This document shows, piece by piece, positions 33,318 through 41,534 of a DNA stretch of 64,000 nt. The stretch lies in assembly GCF_900104725.1 (NCBI RefSeq), contig NZ_LT629758.1, positions 4,788,501 through 4,852,500 of the forward strand, given 5' to 3'. How positions within the stretch are numbered: the first letter of the stretch is position 1; every line of letters begins with the position of its first letter. The DNA comes from Actinoplanes derwentensis. Its GTDB lineage: Bacteria; Actinomycetota; Actinomycetes; Mycobacteriales; Micromonosporaceae. The translations under genes and the position numbers were made by a program. A model generated the notes under the pieces. That model had not been told where the DNA came from. It saw nothing but the letters and a program-made list of their open reading frames with translations, and made no database searches.

Positions 33318-35312
33318 ATGTCAGACGAGATGAACACGGCTGACCTGTCGATTAACGAACTTCGTGTTCCCGAAGCGCCGATACCGGAAATAACGCAATA
33401 CGCAAAACATCTCGGCACCAATATCGTATCTCTTCGAGATACTATAATAACTAATATTCATAGCTCCCGCTTGCGTACAAGACGCATCAGTAGCTCATAC
33501 CTTGAGCAGGCGGTATCGCCGTCCTACTCGGATCCCCACAACTATAGCGAGTTGAGAACGACTCTCTGGGATAGCGGCCTTCTAGTGCTAAATGCGCCAC
33601 GTCATTCAGGGAAGCGGTCACTTGGAGTTCGCCTTCTGCATGATTGCCAGGAAAAGCTAGATTTTGGGCGAACAGTCGAAGGAATCCATGAGATCCGAAT
33701 GGGCTGGGAAGAGCTGCTTGCGAGGGAGTTGCCTCGAATCCCTGGCACTAGCTACCTACTCGATTTGACCGACAGTACAGATGAAAAGCCTAGCACTGAT
33801 TTCGGGGAAGACCTGATTAAGGATGCTCCGCGCGGTCGCGAAGAAGGCGTTTTCCTTGTTGTCTTAGTAACACCAGACGTATGGACCGAGTGTTCATTCG
33901 TCACCAAGTCGAATACTCCAATACTGAGGCTGGCAACAGCCGCAGAAATCGCTAAAAGACTACTCATAGTCAAGCATCAACTCAACGACGTTGATGATTG
34001 GCTGATGGACGAGAGAATCAACAATATTCTCAGCGGCATTGAGCATCCTGGAGATGCCATGCGGCTAGCTGATGCAATCTCACTCAACTTCCGCCGCCAT
34101 GATAAAGAAAAGGCAAAGCTCGAAGTTCTAGACGAATTCAAGAACTGGAGTAGCCATCTTTCCATCTGGTTCAGCGAACATCCTCAGCAAGCTGATCGTG
34201 CGGCACTCATCTCAGCTGCGGTCCTTGACCCCGGGCTGCCGGCCGCGATCATGGACGCTCGCAATGGTCTCTTAGATGAAATTGGGGAAGCTATAGAAAA
34301 CCCAGGACCACTATCTGGGCCCGGACGGACCGGTTACCTACAACTTTTGGGTGCTGTCGAAACTCCGCACGGCTTCTCTATATCCGCAAACAAGCATAAG
34401 CTTGATGAGGCAGTTATTCCTTTCGTTTGGGCTGAATGGCCACAGATGAAGACTCCAATTCAGTCATGGCTTCTTAAGCTAGCATCCTCCAGAGTCCAGC
34501 CCGGTATCATCGAACGCGTTTCATCGCTTATGGTTCAAACCGCCTCACGAAACAATAGCACCGCATACATGGAACTCGTTCGAAAAATAATAGTGGATAA
34601 TGCCGGCATTCGGGAGCTTGCTTTCTCTATTGTCGACAATGCAGTCCTTGACCCGGCAGCAGGCGCAAAGGTTAGGCAACGTCTCCTACGGTGGGCAGCC
34701 TCGAATACCGAATCACTTGCATTATTCGTCGCAGAATCGTGCGGTCGCGCCCTCGGCCGAGAAAGACCTTCCCTAGCGGTTAGACGGATCTGCCGAGTCC
34801 TTTCTCGCACAAACACCGATAGAGCAACACACGCTGCGGCGATATCGCTCCTAAATCTAGCCGATAATGAGTCAACCAGGTCTGCGGTATTCGATACCGT
34901 CTGTAGCATGTTTGCAGCTCAAAAGGAGGAGGCAGTATCCGCCTTCTTGACCCTCGCATCGGGATCTCGTTCCTTCGTGGGAACATGCCTCACGGGGGAG
35001 GTGGGTGCAGATGAGCTGGAATTTTTCGAAGTTGGCTGGGAAATCACAGTTCAGCTACAACCAGAGGATCCACGCACCTCATCGTCGATGAGAACATTCC
35101 TTAATTTCTGCGAGAATTTGCTTGTCGCGCCGAATATTGTGGATAGAATCCTCGGACCGATATTGGCTAACTCGCTCAACAAGATATTGGCCATGGAAGT
35201 TCTTAGCGGTCCCGAACCAGGAAATCCTGAGGCGCCTCAACAGGTCGGCATCAGAAATCACTTAATAAAAGAGTTGATATGGGGCCAGCTCAATCGAAAG
35301 TTCGAATACTAG
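33318..35312 (+). CDS. Large P-loop-like ATPase with helical C-terminal half
   Basis: A 664-residue protein, core of the cargo module. A P-loop-like segment LNAPRHSGKRSLG (about residues 93-105) starts with Ala and has Arg where Ser/Thr usually follows Lys, so ATP binding is likely but catalysis uncertain. SYLLDLTDSTDE is a Walker-B-like strand and VFLVVLVTPDVW a sensor-like strand. From about residue 260 the protein is alpha-helical, with repeat-like blocks (AAVLDPGLPAAIMDARN, HAAAISLLNLADNES), suggesting an alpha solenoid. This STAND-like organisation is typical of sensing ATPases. GAGG lies 5 bases before ATG 33318. No named family assigned. Confidence 0.75.
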   Translation: MSDEMNTADLSINELRVPEAPIPEITQYAKHLGTNIVSLRDTIITNIHSSRLRTRRISSSYLEQAVSPSYSDPHNYSELRTTLWDSGLLVLNAPRHSGKRSLGVRLLHDCQEKLDFGRTVEGIHEIRMGWEELLARELPRIPGTSYLLDLTDSTDEKPSTDFGEDLIKDAPRGREEGVFLVVLVTPDVWTECSFVTKSNTPILRLATAAEIAKRLLIVKHQLNDVDDWLMDERINNILSGIEHPGDAMRLADAISLNFRRHDKEKAKLEVLDEFKNWSSHLSIWFSEHPQQADRAALISAAVLDPGLPAAIMDARNGLLDEIGEAIENPGPLSGPGRTGYLQLLGAVETPHGFSISANKHKLDEAVIPFVWAEWPQMKTPIQSWLLKLASSRVQPGIIERVSSLMVQTASRNNSTAYMELVRKIIVDNAGIRELAFSIVDNAVLDPAAGAKVRQRLLRWAASNTESLALFVAESCGRALGRERPSLAVRRICRVLSRTNTDRATHAAAISLLNLADNESTRSAVFDTVCSMFAAQKEEAVSAFLTLASGSRSFVGTCLTGEVGADELEFFEVGWEITVQLQPEDPRTSSSMRTFLNFCENLLVAPNIVDRILGPILANSLNKILAMEVLSGPEPGNPEAPQQVGIRNHLIKELIWGQLNRKFEY

Positions 35313-35329
35313 GCTTCTTTAGGATATAG

Positions 35330-36127
35330 ATGCGGAACGATGTAACTCTAAGTCGCCGATGGTGGTCTTCGCTGCCTCGGCCACCGCGTTCATGGCGATG
35401 GAGCAGGGCTCGAATCAAAGCAAGATTTCCCAGTTCAATACCCGGCGCAGAGTTTAGTGCATCGCTTTATGCTTGGTGGCGTCCAACAGGCGAATCTGCC
35501 CTTAGTGGAATCGGTGCATCCGAAACTGTCTGCTCGGCCCTTTGGCATGAGGCTAAACAGGCATCGGCCAAATTCTCAGTGAACCATTGCCCTGCGGCCC
35601 AATCTTATCAGAACTCTATTATTAGTCACCTGCATCGAGACGACAGCATGGGACTAGAATGGATTGGTTTTGGAAGGTTGACTTGCGATAGGGATAGCCT
35701 GGAAATTTCGAGAGCGATAGATCGGCAGCGACGGGAAAAGCTAGCGAGGAACTTAATAATCCAAGACGATTTGAACTTCTTAGCAAAGGTTTTCGAGGAT
35801 AGCGGAAATGCCGCTCTTTGGTGGGCGAACCTTCATCCAGATAAGTTGTCTTCATTTACCGACGGCTCGTTCGATCGACTTATTTGGTATCGGCCAAAGT
35901 CAGACCCGAACGATATCCGGACAGCCGTAGACGACGCCTCGGTGAAGATACGAGAGTTCCTGTCTAATGTTTCTGATCCCGACGCCAGAGCTGAAGTGGC
36001 CTCGCTTCTTGAAGTAGTTAACGGCTGGATGGCACGCGAACGTCCTGGCAATGCAAGTTCCGATTTGCCGATTCAGGAAAAGACGGATGGCCCGAATCCT
36101 GACGCGAAGATAAATTCGAACGTATAG
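35330..36127 (+). CDS. Third cargo-module protein, Arg/Trp-rich N-terminus
   Basis: A 265-residue protein that begins with an Arg/Trp/Pro-rich stretch (RRWWSSLPRPPRSWRW) and then FSASLYAWWRP, a beta strand beginning the globular part. A long charged helical segment (DRQRREKLARNLIIQDDL) and an acidic C-terminal tail follow. The opening is unusual but recalls actinobacterial proteins of unknown function found beside large ATPases (from memory, unverified). AGGA lies 6 bases before ATG 35330, 17 bases after the ATPase stop, so the three genes form one operon. A different frame at 35357-35455 reads MVVFAASATAFMAMEQG, so the first 35 residues are less secure. Confidence 0.65.
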   Translation: MRNDVTLSRRWWSSLPRPPRSWRWSRARIKARFPSSIPGAEFSASLYAWWRPTGESALSGIGASETVCSALWHEAKQASAKFSVNHCPAAQSYQNSIISHLHRDDSMGLEWIGFGRLTCDRDSLEISRAIDRQRREKLARNLIIQDDLNFLAKVFEDSGNAALWWANLHPDKLSSFTDGSFDRLIWYRPKSDPNDIRTAVDDASVKIREFLSNVSDPDARAEVASLLEVVNGWMARERPGNASSDLPIQEKTDGPNPDAKINSNV

Positions 36128-36162
36128 TTTATTTGAAAAGCCAGGCTTATGGGCACTGACCA

Positions 36163-36396
36163 ATGGGCGGCGTGCGGAACATGAGTCGTGATGCTACCGC
36201 TTGTCGCGGTTTGCCGAGCGGCTGGGAGAGGGGAAAGTTTTCGGCAGTCGGCGATGCCGTATCAGATGCAGCTTCGGCGCTGCTGTCCTTGGCTGCTGGC
36301 GCAACAGTTGAACTGGCTACGTTTACTAGTGCCGGGACAGTCGGCGCCAGCATCGCCCGCATTGCTACTCACCGTGTACGCCGCGCCCGAGGCTGA
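36163..36396 (+). CDS. Possible small membrane-type protein at the right end of the element
   Basis: A 77-codon reading (MGGVRNMSRDATACRG...) with a hydrophobic middle (AASALLSLAAGATVELATF) and a basic end (IARIATHRVRRARG). No ribosome site precedes either ATG 36163 or 36181 and no family is recognised. It could be a remnant or chance. Otherwise the stretch 36,128-36,460 holds nothing that I can support. Confidence 0.25.
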   Translation: MGGVRNMSRDATACRGLPSGWERGKFSAVGDAVSDAASALLSLAAGATVELATFTSAGTVGASIARIATHRVRRARG

Positions 36397-36465
36397 GTAC
36401 GGGCGAGGTCACCGTATGGCTAATTCGCGAACCGCAATAGCCGTGTGCCCAACCAGCGTGTTGGG

Positions 36466-36475
36466 CCTCGGACAC
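36466..36475. other. Candidate right attachment site (attR core)
   Basis: CCTCGGACAC repeats the 3' end of tRNA-Leu (23963-23972), then AATC follows, against CAATC after the tRNA. Serine integrases need only a short common core, so a 10-bp match is enough in principle but could be chance. It sits where the low-GC block ends and is followed by a strong hairpin. Confidence 0.45.
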
Positions 36476-36481
36476 AATCTT

Positions 36482-36516
36482 TGGTGGAAATTCACGTTAT
36501 GCGTGAATTTCCACCA
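36482..36516 (+). terminator. Perfect 15-bp hairpin after the candidate attR
   Basis: TGGTGGAAATTCACG (36482-36496) pairs exactly with CGTGAATTTCCACCA (36502-36516), loop TTATG, followed by TTTTGCGTTT. If the preceding core is attR, this is where the original terminator of tRNA-Leu would lie. Confidence 0.55.
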
Positions 36517-36644
36517 TTTTGCGTTTGGTGGAGTCGACGGTGGGCTGCCGGGCGAAGAGTCAGACCTTGCCGCTTTCTCAGGTAACCGGATAGGAGTCGT
36601 TGATCTTTCAGAGGCGCAGAGTCGAGGTGAGTCGTTGGCAGGTC

Positions 36645-36760
36645 GTGCCCGTCGATTCGCCGCAGCCGTCATATGAGCAGCTACTCGCGCTGACCGTGGA
36701 CCTGTACGCCCGGCTGGAGGAGGCGCTCGGGCGGATCTCGAGGTCCGCCTTGAGGCTTCG
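36645..36760 (+). pseudogene. IS66-type transposase N-terminal fragment
   Basis: PQPSYEQLLALTVDLYARLEEALGRISR resembles the start of IS66-family transposases in actinobacteria (SYEQL..L...L.ARLEEALARI, the coiled-coil before the zinc-binding helix). It then degenerates into Arg/Pro-rich text and stops. About 35 codons survive; no terminal repeats are visible. Confidence 0.5.
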
Positions 36761-36877
36761 CCCTACTCCGACAACGAATCCTGCCCGCGTAGGCCGACCT
36801 CGCCGACCACCGTTTCTGCGCCAGAGCCGTCGTCTTGACAGACCCGCATCGACCTAAAGGCGATGTCGACGCCGCCC

Positions 36878-36940
36878 TCAACCCTCATACACCTTGTTCG
36901 GGTGCGGGCCGGCGTCAACAAGCTGGTAGCCGTAAGGCGG
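36878..36940 (-). pseudogene. Serine recombinase fragment (second copy)
   Basis: Twenty codons read PPYGYQLVDAGPHPN then KVYEG and a stop. They match the element integrase segment PPYGYRLADAGPHPN at 13 of 15 positions. It is a relic of a related integrase, joined directly to the TetR fragment at a shared CACCG. Confidence 0.7.
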
Positions 36941-37081
36941 TGCCGGTAGAAGCTGGCGTGGCTGACAGCAAGCGCCCGCGCGAGGACCATCACGGTGGCC
37001 TCGGCCGGGCCGTGCGGGCGCAGCACGTCCTCGGTCACGTCGAGGATGCGCTGGACGTCAGCGCCGGGGCCGCGTTGCCAT
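36941..37081 (-). pseudogene. TetR-family regulator, frameshifted and truncated
   Basis: From ATG 37081 the reading MATRPRR stops at once; one base over, ADVQRILDVTEDVLRPHGPAEATVMVLARALAVSHASFYRH is the TetR DNA-binding domain. One missing base in CGGCGCTGAC restores the frame. The gene ends at FYRH, where the recombinase fragment begins, so the ligand domain is gone. It lies beside the aldo/keto reductase gene, which it may once have regulated. Confidence 0.75.
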
Positions 37082-37101
37082 GGTCGAGACCGTAGCCGCC
37101 G

Positions 37102-38058
37102 TCAGTGCTCGCGGTCGCCGGCGGTGAGGGATGCGGCTCGTTCGATCGCGGCGAGCTCGGATGCGTCCAGCGTGATCGTCAGCGCGTCGAGCGCCTCCGA
37201 GAGCCGTTCGCGGGTGCGGGCACCGATCAGGGGAACGATGTCCTGACCTCGCGAGAGGGTCCAGGCGATCGCGAGTTGCGCGACGCTGACGCCGCGTTGT
37301 CCGGCGATCTTGTGAACGGTGTCGATGATGCCGCGGCTGCGTTGTTCATCGTAAGCCTGGAATTGAACCGCGCTCCGGTCCCGCTGGGCGGGCCGGCCGG
37401 CGCTCGCGCCACCCGAGACCAGGCCGTGCGACAGCACACGATAGGCTGTGACACTGATGCCCAGTTCGCGGACGGCCGGCAGGATCGCCTTCTCAAGACC
37501 GCGCCTGAGTAGCGAATATTCGATCTGAACGTCACAGATCGGGGCGGTGGCGGCGGCCCGGCGAATGGTGTCCGCGTCGACCTCGCTCAGGCCGATGTGG
37601 CGCACGTATCCTTTCTCGACCAGTTCGGCGACAGCGCCGACGGTTTCCTCGATCGGCACGTCAGGGTCGAGGCGGGCGAGCCGGTAGACGTCGATGTGGT
37701 CGACGCCGAGGCGTTGCAGCGAATAGGCGGCGAAGTTGCGGACAGCGGCGGGGCGTCCGTCGTTTCCACCCCATCCGCCGTCGGCGTCGCGCAGGACACC
37801 GAACTTGACCGAGGTCACCGCTTTGTCGCGCAGCTCGCTGGGGGCGGTGCGCAACGCCTCGCCGATCAGCATCTCGTTGTGGCCCATGCCGTAGAAGTCG
37901 CCGGTGTCGATCAAGGTCACGCCGGCGTCCAGGGCGGCGTGGATGGTGGCGATAGACTCGGCTCGGCCGGGCGGTCCGGGCGGCGTGGACATGCCCATGC
38001 AGCCCAGGCCGAGCGCACCGACCAGCGGTCCGGCGGATCCGAGTGAGCGGGTCTTCAT
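37102..38058 (-). CDS. Aldo/keto reductase
   Basis: A 318-residue NADPH-dependent reductase of the AKR13-type group. Motifs: GLGCMGMS at the N-terminus, catalytic Asp/Tyr in IDTGDFYGMGHNEMLIGEAL, Lys in AVTSVKFG, and the cofactor region IVPLIGARTRERLSEAL at the C-terminus. The position of the usual catalytic His reads DVYRLARLDPDVP, as in related Arg-type subfamilies. It lies downstream of the aldehyde dehydrogenase on the same strand (105-base gap) and may share its promoter and MarR control. Substrate unknown; detoxification of aldehydes is likely. Confidence 0.87.
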   Translation of the reverse strand: MKTRSLGSAGPLVGALGLGCMGMSTPPGPPGRAESIATIHAALDAGVTLIDTGDFYGMGHNEMLIGEALRTAPSELRDKAVTSVKFGVLRDADGGWGGNDGRPAAVRNFAAYSLQRLGVDHIDVYRLARLDPDVPIEETVGAVAELVEKGYVRHIGLSEVDADTIRRAAATAPICDVQIEYSLLRRGLEKAILPAVRELGISVTAYRVLSHGLVSGGASAGRPAQRDRSAVQFQAYDEQRSRGIIDTVHKIAGQRGVSVAQLAIAWTLSRGQDIVPLIGARTRERLSEALDALTITLDASELAAIERAASLTAGDREH

Positions 38059-38163
38059 CAGGTGCCTCCATGCGTGTTGGTCTTCAACGCCATCCCAGTA
38101 CGGATGACAGGAGAGACCGAACCGGGTCTCAGCGGTCCGGCCGCTGCCCGGACGGCCGGTGGA

Positions 38164-39702
38164 TCAGTTGGTTCGGGTGTCGTCTGCGGCCAGGATGCGG
38201 TCGCGGGCGGCGGCGAGGGCTGCCTTCATCGCGCCGGCCGGCCGGTCGAAGGTCGAGGACGAGAGCCGGGCGGGGCCGGTCTTGGTGGAGAACGAGTGCG
38301 GGTAGGCGAACTCGCGGAGTCCCTCGTCGCCGTGCTTGCGCCCGTAGCCGCTGTCGCCGCGTCCGCCGAACGGCAGCGCCGGGTTCATCGAGAAGACCAG
38401 GGCGTCGTTGATGCTGGTCATGCCGACGCGCAGGCGACGGGCGATGGCCTCACCGTGCTGGCGGCTGAACACGGCGCTGCCCAGCCCGTACGGGCCGTCG
38501 TTGACTTGGGTGACGGCCTGTTCGGTGTCGGCGACCTTGACGACGGCCAGGGTCGGCCCGAAGGTCTCCTCGATCGCCGCAAGAGCGCCGGCGGGCACGT
38601 CGACGAGGATGGTCGGGGCGACATAGCGGCCACCGGCCACCGTTTCCAGGCCGCCGACGACGGCCGTCGCGCCATTCGCGAGGGCGTCCTGGATGTGGTC
38701 CCGGATGATCCCGATCTGGGTGGGCAGCGGAACAGGTCCGATCTGGGCGTTCTCATCGCTGCCGACACGAACGCCGCGAGCCAGATCGCTGATCTTCTCA
38801 ACGAAGGTGTCGTAGACGGCTTCGACGACGTAGGCGACTTCGAGGCTGATGCATCCGTGCCCGGTGTTCTGCAGGGCACCCCACACGATGTGGGCGGCGG
38901 CCTCGTCCAGGTCGGCGTCGGCGGCCACGATGGCGCCGTCGTTGCCGCCGAGTTCGAGCAGCATGGGGGTGAGGGTCTGCGCGCATTGGGCGGCCACCGT
39001 CTTGCCGGTGGCGACGCTGCCGGTGAAGGCCAGCTTGTCCAGGCCGGCGGTGATGAGTGCCTGTCCGGTGGCGCCGTACCCGTTGAGGTGCTGCAGGACG
39101 GCCGGGAAGTCGGAGACGGAGCGCTGCCAGGTCTGGACCAGCCATTCGCCGACGCCGGGGGTGACGTGGCTGGGTTTGAGGATGACGGTGTTACCGGCCG
39201 CGAGCGCGTTGATGACGATGGCGCCCGGGGTCATCAGCGGGAAGTTCCACGGACCGATGACGCCGACCACACCGTAGGGCTGATGTTCCACCCACGCGCG
39301 CTGGTTGCCGGTGATCGGACCGGCTGGGAGGTCCCGGCGGCCCAGGACGCGTTCGGCGTTGCCGATGGCGAACTGGAGGTGTTGCAGGGTGGCGAGCACC
39401 TCGCTGCGGGCGTCGTCGGTGGGCTTGCCGTTCTCGGCATGGATGAGAGCGGCCGCTTCTTCACCGCTCCGGGCGATCTCCCGCTGCCAGGCACGCAGCC
39501 GCTGTGCGCGGCCCTCGAAGCCGAGGTTCCACCAGGATCCGTGGACCGAGCGGCTGGCGGCGACGGCCGCGGCCGCCTCGTCCGGGCCCGCCACCGGGTA
39601 CTGGGCGAGTTCGGCTCCGGTGGCCTGATCGATGGTGACGATCTCGCTACCGTCGTGTCCGATGACGCCGTCGCGAGTGACGGCCGAGTGGGTTTCGATC
39701 AT
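38164..39702 (-). CDS. Aldehyde dehydrogenase family protein
   Basis: A 512-residue NAD(P)-dependent enzyme oxidising aldehydes to acids. The substrate-binding asparagine lies in GPWNFPLMTPG, the coenzyme loop in FTGSVATGK, the general base in LLELGGND, and the catalytic Cys in NTGHGCISLE, so the active site is complete. Start ATG 39702 follows AGGTGAG by 8 bases. The C-terminal tail past SGYGRKHGDEGLREF is longer than usual and looks ordinary. The gene is divergent from a marR gene across a 200-base region with repeated AAGCATT motifs, so MarR repression is likely. Confidence 0.9.
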   Translation of the reverse strand: MIETHSAVTRDGVIGHDGSEIVTIDQATGAELAQYPVAGPDEAAAAVAASRSVHGSWWNLGFEGRAQRLRAWQREIARSGEEAAALIHAENGKPTDDARSEVLATLQHLQFAIGNAERVLGRRDLPAGPITGNQRAWVEHQPYGVVGVIGPWNFPLMTPGAIVINALAAGNTVILKPSHVTPGVGEWLVQTWQRSVSDFPAVLQHLNGYGATGQALITAGLDKLAFTGSVATGKTVAAQCAQTLTPMLLELGGNDGAIVAADADLDEAAAHIVWGALQNTGHGCISLEVAYVVEAVYDTFVEKISDLARGVRVGSDENAQIGPVPLPTQIGIIRDHIQDALANGATAVVGGLETVAGGRYVAPTILVDVPAGALAAIEETFGPTLAVVKVADTEQAVTQVNDGPYGLGSAVFSRQHGEAIARRLRVGMTSINDALVFSMNPALPFGGRGDSGYGRKHGDEGLREFAYPHSFSTKTGPARLSSSTFDRPAGAMKAALAAARDRILAADDTRTN

Positions 39703-39844
39703 GGGTCTTCTCACCTTTGCTACTACCGCCATGGGTGATGACGGCTCGTGAAGGGCAGCGGATACCGCGCCGGAATGAAGGACTGCACCCGGACTGGGAG
39801 TACCGGCTCGATCGCGGCCCGGTTCCGCAGGCAAGACACACAGT

Positions 39845-39895
39845 ATCAATCACTTAAGCATTGTCAAGCATTTGATAGTTGTGAACCGTCGTATG
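39845..39895. promoter_or_regulatory. Divergent promoter/operator region of marR and the dehydrogenase
   Basis: CACTTAAGCATTG and CAAGCATTTG stand in tandem (39851-39876), and GTATGCTTCA nearby gives the inverse AAGCAT. The locally AT-rich stretch fits a promoter with MarR half-sites; MarR dimers bind such palindromic pairs. The exact -10 and -35 are not clear. Confidence 0.45.
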
Positions 39896-39903
39896 CTTCA
39901 CGG

Positions 39904-40356
39904 GTGACACAAAACGACGAACCCGTGGGCCGCGACGCGCTGGACCGGGTGACCTGGGCACTGCGCCGTGCCGAACTGGCAGTACAGGCGCAGAAGGAGC
40001 AACAGCTACGCCCGCTGGGCATGGCAACCGCGCACTACACCCTGCTGATCTCACTGCACGCCGAACCCGGACTGACCGGCGCCGAGTTGGCCCGCCGACT
40101 CAACGTCACCCCCCAGGCGGTGGCCTCCCTGGTTGCGCGCCTGGACGATCGCGGACAACTGGAGCGCCACCAACACCCCCGCCACCGGCACGTACAAGAA
40201 CTGCACCTCACCGACACCGGACGCGAAGCGCTACGCACCGCCGACGCGGTGATCGCCGGCGTGGAACGGCAGATCACCGCAGCACTCGGCCCCGAGAAGG
40301 TCACCCAACTCCGGACACTGCTCGATCAAGCGGCCGCGGCCCTCCACGAGGGCTGA
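39904..40356 (+). CDS. MarR-family regulator
   Basis: A 150-residue winged-helix repressor. LTGAELARRLNVTPQAVASLVARLDDRGQLERHQHPRHRHVQELHLTDTG is the HTH plus wing, with dimerisation helices on each side. GTG 39904 (MTQNDEPVGRD) gives the normal family length of about 150; upstream in-frame starts would add unlikely residues. It is divergent from the aldehyde dehydrogenase and probably represses it and itself. The inducer, perhaps an aldehyde or phenolic, is not shown. Confidence 0.85.
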   Translation: MTQNDEPVGRDALDRVTWALRRAELAVQAQKEQQLRPLGMATAHYTLLISLHAEPGLTGAELARRLNVTPQAVASLVARLDDRGQLERHQHPRHRHVQELHLTDTGREALRTADAVIAGVERQITAALGPEKVTQLRTLLDQAAAALHEG

Positions 40357-40791
40357 GAACACGAGACGTAGCGTTCACCCCTGTTTCCTGCCTCCGCAAA
40401 GCCGAACCGATACGCCGTTCCCTGCCGCCGGTCACCACCGGTGGCAACCCCGCCCTGGCCTGGGCCGGCTGGACGGTGTGCCGGATCCGGGCCTGTGAAG
40501 AAGATTCCGGTCCGGTGGCCGCTGTGTGAGCGCGGCGTTGCAGGACATGGCCGACGAGTTCGACGGTATCGCCGGGCTCGGTGTTTGAGCGACAGGGCGG
40601 CGAGCGCGGACAACGTACGCGGAAAGGGCCTTCTGTTGGTTGTTGCGGACATGTCGTTCAGGACACCGGGGCGGGGCGTGCCCGGTCAGTGCCGTCATGT
40701 CACGGCGGCATGTGACGTGGTGTCACTGTTTGCCGGCCGGCCTCGACAGAATACTGGGGACGCGACGCTGAACACGTGAACACGAGGGGAT
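40357..40791. other. Intergenic stretch without a supported gene
   Basis: About 435 bases. A short plus-strand reading ends ALQDMADEFDGIAGLGV at about 40589 and looks protein-like, possibly the end of a lost gene, but no start or family can be shown. Minus-strand readings are Arg/Pro-rich and look like shadows. No RNA gene or clear terminator seen. Confidence 0.4.
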
Positions 40792-41472
40792 GTGACGGCG
40801 ATGCTGCTCGTCGAAGATCTGCTGCTGCTGTTGATGGATGACGAGACGGGTACGCCGGCCGGTGCGGGCACCCTGCCCTACACGCTGGGTGGCGCGGTGC
40901 TCGTCGAGTTGGCGCTGCTCGGCCGGGTGGACACCACCGGAGCGGGTGGGTTCAGCGGGGAGAAGGTGATCGCCGTCGAAGGGGAACCCTTGGCGGATCC
41001 ACTGCTGCGGCAGGCGTACGAGAAGGTCGCCGAGAAACCCCGTGGCGTGCAGACGCTGCTGCTGCAGATCGGCGGGAACCTGTGGAACGACGTCGTCGAC
41101 CGGCTCGTCGGCCAGGGGCTGGTGCGCCGCGAGAGCCGCAAGGTGCTCGGCCTGTTCCGCACCACCCGGCTGCCCGCCGCCGACGGGCAACGCGAGCAGG
41201 AGACCCGCGACCGGATCCGGGCCGTGCTCGTCGACGGCGCGGAACCCGACACCCGTACCGCGGCATTGATCGCCCTTCTCTCCGCCAGCGGCGCTCTTCC
41301 GGCCCTGCGCCCGCAGCTGGCCTGGTCGACCCCGGTGATCAAGCGGGCCAAGGAACTCGAACAGGGCAACTGGGGCGCCTCCGCGGTGAACACGGCGGTG
41401 GCCCGGACGGCTGCCGCGATCGCCACTTCGAGCGCCGTCGTCGCGGTCACCGTCATCACGACGACAAGCTGA
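40792..41472 (+). CDS. GPP34-family (Golgi phosphoprotein 3-like) protein
   Basis: A 226-residue protein of the GPP34 family. The start MLLVEDLLLLLMDDETG is the family signature, followed by LGGAVLVELALLGRV and the Arg-rich region RRESRKVLGLFRTTRLP. In eukaryotes GOLPH3 binds phosphatidylinositol-4-phosphate; in actinomycetes these proteins are abundant and of unknown role, possibly membrane association. The start is GTG 40792 or ATG 40801; GAGGGG lies just before. The C-terminus (AAAIATSSAVVAVTVI) is a hydrophobic helix, possibly a membrane tail. Confidence 0.85.
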   Translation: MTAMLLVEDLLLLLMDDETGTPAGAGTLPYTLGGAVLVELALLGRVDTTGAGGFSGEKVIAVEGEPLADPLLRQAYEKVAEKPRGVQTLLLQIGGNLWNDVVDRLVGQGLVRRESRKVLGLFRTTRLPAADGQREQETRDRIRAVLVDGAEPDTRTAALIALLSASGALPALRPQLAWSTPVIKRAKELEQGNWGASAVNTAVARTAAAIATSSAVVAVTVITTTS

Positions 41473-41534
41473 CCCGGCGACCCGTGTGGAGGGTCGCACC
41501 AGGGCGGGTGATGAGCCGCCCTGGTGCGGGTGGG

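Larger units (their letters stand above)
23963..36475. mobile_element. Integrated conjugative/mobilisable element in tRNA-Leu (AICE-like)
   Basis: An inserted block of about 12.5 kb bounded on the left by the tRNA-Leu 3' end. The candidate core CCTCGGACAC at 23963-23972 recurs at 36466-36475. It contains a serine integrase at the left end, an FtsK/TraB-like translocase with small partners, two HTH-DUF5919 regulators, Nudix, HD and AlpA-like genes, and a low-GC cargo of three genes. This is the layout of actinomycete integrative elements that transfer double-stranded DNA through an FtsK-like pump. No replication initiator is visible, so it may rely on the host or be mobilisable only. The right boundary is the uncertain part; the scar at 36.6-37.1 kb could lie inside or outside. 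Confidence 0.7.

Noticed and set aside
35357..35455. Short plus-strand reading MVVFAASATAFMAMEQG in another frame at the start of the third cargo gene
   Set aside because: Stops after 33 codons and no ribosome site was seen; kept only as a warning on the N-terminus of that gene.
36409..36672. Minus-strand 87-codon reading across the hairpin after the element
   Set aside because: No ribosome site or family, and it runs through a perfect hairpin; better explained as non-coding.
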